The translations under genes and the position numbers were made by a program. 16,792 nt of DNA, from assembly GCA_025937075.1 (NCBI GenBank), contig JAICSD010000032.1, positions 1 to 16,792 of the forward strand, read 5' to 3'. This document shows positions 14,425-16,792 of this stretch, one piece after another; the first letter of the stretch is position 1; each line of letters starts with the position of its first letter. Below the pieces are notes generated by a model. It had not been told where the DNA came from. It ran no database searches and saw only the letters and a list, made by a program, of their open reading frames with translations. This DNA is from Vicinamibacteria bacterium. Lineage in GTDB: Bacteria > Acidobacteriota > Vicinamibacteria > Vicinamibacterales > 2-12-FULL-66-21.

Positions 14425-15536
14425 TGCGAGGCCGCATCGGCCGCGCGCTGCTGCTGCTCGCGATCGCAGCCGCGCAATTCGCGGCGTTCGAGATCGCGCT
14501 GCGCATCTGGGGACACTCGGAGGCAGCGCCATCGTTCCAGGGGCTGTTCATGCCCGATCCCGTCATCGGGTACCGCCTCCGCCCGAATGCCCGCACGCAT
14601 TACGTGACGTCCGAGTTTGCGACCGACATCGCGATCAACGCGCAAGGAGTCCGCGACAGCCGCGACATCGGCCCGAAGCCTCCGAACGAACGCCGCATCG
14701 TTGTCCTGGGCGACTCGCTGGTCCTGTCCGTGCAGGTCCAGGAGCAGCAGACGTTCTGCCGTCTGCTCGAGGATCGATTGAATCGCGACGGCGGCGAGAT
14801 CACCTATCGCGTCATCAACGCCGGCGTACAGGGGTATGGCCCCGTGGAGGAACTGCTCTTCTTTCGCGAGGTGGCCAAGGCGTTCGAGCCCGATCTGGTC
14901 ATCGAAACGATCTTCGTCGGAAACGACGCGGAGGAAGCGGTGACGTCCGCATCGAAGCTGCGTTCGTCGCCGGCGCCCCTCGCACAGGCGGTCACGGACT
15001 CGGTGATCGAGAGGCTCCGGCGGATCGTCCGGCGGAGCATGGTGCTGCAAGTGCTCCGTCTGCGCGTCGTCACGGTCACGGATCGACTCGCAAACTGGTG
15101 GTCGCCGCCAGAGCCGGTGCTTCAGACCTACGCGGCGACGCCCGCCGCGCGCATCGGTGAAGGGCTGCAGATCGCAAAGGAGTGCGTCCATGACATTGCG
15201 CACGACGCTGAGGGCTCGGGGGCGCGGACGGCCGTCCTGCTGATGCCCGCGCGCTTCCAGGTGGACGATGCGGATTATGGACGGTTGAAGGCAACTGTCG
15301 AGCAGATGGGAGGGGCGCTCGTTCGCGACGGAGCGTCGACGCGATTCAATGCCACGCTCGACGCGCTGCCGCTCCCTCGCATGGACGCCCTCGAGGCGCT
15401 TCGTGCGGCACTGCCTGGCCCCGACCTCTTCTTTCAGCAGACGGTGCACCTGACGCCTCGCGGCCATGAGGTCGTCGCGAAAGCCCTCGAAGCGTTTCTC
15501 AGGCGACAGAACCTGGTGCCGTCTTCCGGAAGCTGA
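14424..15536 (+). CDS. Membrane-anchored SGNH/GDSL hydrolase-like protein
   Basis: Protein of 370 aa with one N-terminal signal-anchor helix (about 7-28) placing an SGNH-like domain outside the cytoplasmic membrane. The domain shows VVLGDSLVLS with the nucleophile block G96-D97-S98, an NAGVQGYG block with G134 (132-139), FVGND with N167, and a C-terminal VHLTPRGHEVVA block containing His342. The Asp normally three residues before the catalytic His is Gln339 here, so either the enzyme uses a Ser-His dyad, another acid, or is impaired. Family members paired with MBOAT proteins (AlgJ/AlgX, PatB and DltD types) handle acyl groups on cell-surface polymers. The next gene, two bases away, is an MBOAT protein, supporting a joint role in glycan O-acylation. 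ATG at 14424 overlaps the previous stop. Confidence 0.85.
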   Translation: MRGRIGRALLLLAIAAAQFAAFEIALRIWGHSEAAPSFQGLFMPDPVIGYRLRPNARTHYVTSEFATDIAINAQGVRDSRDIGPKPPNERRIVVLGDSLVLSVQVQEQQTFCRLLEDRLNRDGGEITYRVINAGVQGYGPVEELLFFREVAKAFEPDLVIETIFVGNDAEEAVTSASKLRSSPAPLAQAVTDSVIERLRRIVRRSMVLQVLRLRVVTVTDRLANWWSPPEPVLQTYAATPAARIGEGLQIAKECVHDIAHDAEGSGARTAVLLMPARFQVDDADYGRLKATVEQMGGALVRDGASTRFNATLDALPLPRMDALEALRAALPGPDLFFQQTVHLTPRGHEVVAKALEAFLRRQNLVPSSGS

Positions 15537-15537
15537 C

Positions 15538-16792
15538 GTGGTCTTCAACTCGCTTCAGTTCGTCTGGTTCTTCCTCGCCGTCTACGCGCTCTATCGCGTG
15601 CTGCGGCACCGCGGCCAGAACTGGCTGCTGCTCGTCGCGAGCTACTACTTCTACGCCGCCTGGGATTACCGGTTCGTCACGCTGCTGGCGGCATCGACGA
15701 TCGTGGATTTCTCGTGCGGGCTCGCGCTCGACCGCCTTCGGTCTCAGGGCCGGCGACGGCTCATTCTATGCCTGAGCATCGGCTTCAACCTGACGCTGCT
15801 CGGCTTCTTCAAGTACTTCAATTTCTTCGCGGACAACCTGCAGTCCCTCATGGCGGCCATCGGCTGGCGCATGGACTTCGTCACGCTTCGCGTGCTGCTG
15901 CCGGTCGGCATCTCGTTCTACACGTTCGTCACGATGAGCTACGTCATCGACGTGTATCGCCGCGAGATCGAGCCGACGCGGAACCTGCGGGATTTCGCGG
16001 TGTTCGTTGCGTACTTCCCGCACCTGGTGGCGGGTCCGATCCTGCGCGCGAGCAAGCTGCTGCCCCAAATTTCACACGAGCGCCACCCCACAGGGGCACA
16101 GATCCGCGAGGGTCTCTGGCTGATCGCGTGGGGCTTCTTCCAGAAGATCTTCGTGGCCGACAACCTCGCGACGCTTGCGTCGCGCGTCTTCGCGCCGGGT
16201 GCGCACGAGGCGGGCATCAACGTGCTGCTGGGCACCTACGCGTTCGCGTTTCAGATCTACGGGGACTTCGCCGGCTACAGCAACATCGCGCGCGGCACGT
16301 CGAAGCTGATGGGCATCGAGCTGGTCGAGAACTTCCGGTTCCCCTACCTCGTGACGACCCCGCAGGCGTTCTGGCGGAACTGGCACATCAGCCTCTCCAC
16401 GTGGCTGCGCGACTACTTGTATATTCCGCTCGGCGGGAATCGAGGTTCCGCGTGGGAAACGCGCCGCAACCTCATGATCACGATGGTGCTCGGCGGTCTG
16501 TGGCATGGCGCGGCGTGGACGTTCGTGCTCTGGGGGGTGTATCAAGGATTGCTGCTGATTGCGTATCGATCGTTCAACCGCGCCGCATGGTTCCGCGAGG
16601 TGCCAGAGGTGGTGGCGTGGGCGGTGATGTTCCATCTGACGTGCGCTGGATGGCTCATCTTCCGCGCGCCATCGTTTCATCAGCTCGGGGCGCTTGCCTC
16701 GAGCCTGCTGTTCCATTTCGCGCCGTCGGCAATTGACATTCAGAACATGCTCGTCCCACTGCTGCTCTTCAGCGTGCCGCTTCTCGTCGTGC
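15538..16792 (+). CDS. MBOAT-family O-acyltransferase, AlgI-like (partial, runs off the right edge)
   Basis: Polytopic membrane-bound O-acyltransferase; family members pass acyl groups (commonly acetyl) across the membrane for transfer to exported polysaccharide. I translated 418 codons from the GTG at 15538 with no stop before the edge. Typical landmarks: the N-terminal VFNSLQFVWFF helix, NWLLLVASYYFYAAWDYRF, LPVGISFYTFVTMSYVIDVYR, YFPHLVAGPILR, FAFQIYGDFAGYSNIARG, FWRNWHISLSTWLRDYLYIP with His283, and GGLWHGAAWTF with His323, the invariant MBOAT histidine. It is about 50-60 residues short of the usual 470-500 aa, so only the C-terminal helices are missing. GGAAG with a five-base spacer precedes the GTG. 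It directly follows the SGNH gene with one base between stop and start. Confidence 0.93.
   Translation, partial: MVFNSLQFVWFFLAVYALYRVLRHRGQNWLLLVASYYFYAAWDYRFVTLLAASTIVDFSCGLALDRLRSQGRRRLILCLSIGFNLTLLGFFKYFNFFADNLQSLMAAIGWRMDFVTLRVLLPVGISFYTFVTMSYVIDVYRREIEPTRNLRDFAVFVAYFPHLVAGPILRASKLLPQISHERHPTGAQIREGLWLIAWGFFQKIFVADNLATLASRVFAPGAHEAGINVLLGTYAFAFQIYGDFAGYSNIARGTSKLMGIELVENFRFPYLVTTPQAFWRNWHISLSTWLRDYLYIPLGGNRGSAWETRRNLMITMVLGGLWHGAAWTFVLWGVYQGLLLIAYRSFNRAAWFREVPEVVAWAVMFHLTCAGWLIFRAPSFHQLGALASSLLFHFAPSAIDIQNMLVPLLLFSVPLLVV

Noticed and set aside
13171..14532. 453-codon minus-strand open frame opposite the aminotransferase gene.
   Set aside because: The plus strand has the complete DegT aminotransferase motif set including the PLP lysine; the antisense product is Arg-rich low-complexity sequence.
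14409..15548. 379-codon minus-strand open frame opposite the SGNH gene.
   Set aside because: It mirrors the SGNH coding frame exactly in extent and has no domain signature, so it is a shadow.
15714..16736. 340-codon plus-strand open frame inside the MBOAT region.
   Set aside because: The overlapping frame from 15538 encodes all MBOAT motifs without a stop to the edge; the 340-codon frame is Arg/Ala/His-rich and hydrophilic.
16733..16745. TTGACA and a 9-base match (GACATTCAG) to the repeat at 10541-10550 near the right edge.
   Set aside because: It lies within the MBOAT coding frame, has no -10 within reach and no second repeat unit; likely chance.

Overview
The window is GC-rich, densely packed bacterial DNA: genes abut or overlap by 1-4 bases and GTG/TTG starts are common. 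I see no rRNA, tRNA, CRISPR array, integrase or insertion sequence. Codon and base use look uniform, so the window reads as ordinary chromosome. The mix of genes would suit a free-living soil or sediment bacterium such as an Acidobacteriota member, but that placement is inference with low-to-moderate confidence.

Left block (1-5032, minus strand): the start of a division and cell wall (dcw) operon, in transcription order mraZ, rsmH (mraW), ftsL, ftsI (a PASTA-tailed PBP2/PBP3-type transpeptidase) and murE, which runs off the left edge. Two junctions are 4-base ATGA stop/start overlaps and the other two leave only 4 and 7 bases. Upstream of mraZ lies a near-perfect sigma70 promoter (TTGACA, 17-base spacer, TACTAT). 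It is followed by three GTGGA boxes in exact 10-base register, the expected MraZ operator, so the operon is probably autoregulated.

Middle (5033-6270): a 149-base divergent intergenic region, then ychF (translation-associated P-loop ATPase with a TGS domain) on the plus strand.

Right block (6293-16792, plus strand): a surface-glycan locus of ten consecutive genes. In order: a GT4 glycosyltransferase; two membrane-anchored GT2 polyprenyl-phosphate glycosyltransferases; a multi-spanning GT-C (GT39/ArnT-like) transferase; a soluble Dpm1-type polyprenyl-phosphate mannose synthase-like GT2; a second GT4; a fourth GT2; a DegT/DnrJ/EryC1 sugar aminotransferase; a membrane-anchored SGNH-hydrolase-like protein; and an MBOAT (AlgI-like) O-acyltransferase cut by the right edge. 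A coherent reading is that GT2 enzymes charge polyprenyl phosphate with sugars on the cytoplasmic face, the GT-C enzyme uses such a donor on the outer face, the GT4 enzymes build chain from nucleotide sugars, the aminotransferase supplies an amino sugar, and the SGNH/MBOAT pair O-acylates the exported glycan. No flippase, polymerase or nucleotide-sugar dehydratase is visible, so the locus probably continues to the right.

I did not find a clearly new system. The items most worth checking are the dcw promoter/operator, the unusual set of four polyprenyl-phosphate-type GT2 genes around one GT-C enzyme, the SGNH protein lacking the usual acidic residue of its catalytic block, a short repeat that forms a gene junction, and a G-quadruplex motif inside the GT-C gene.
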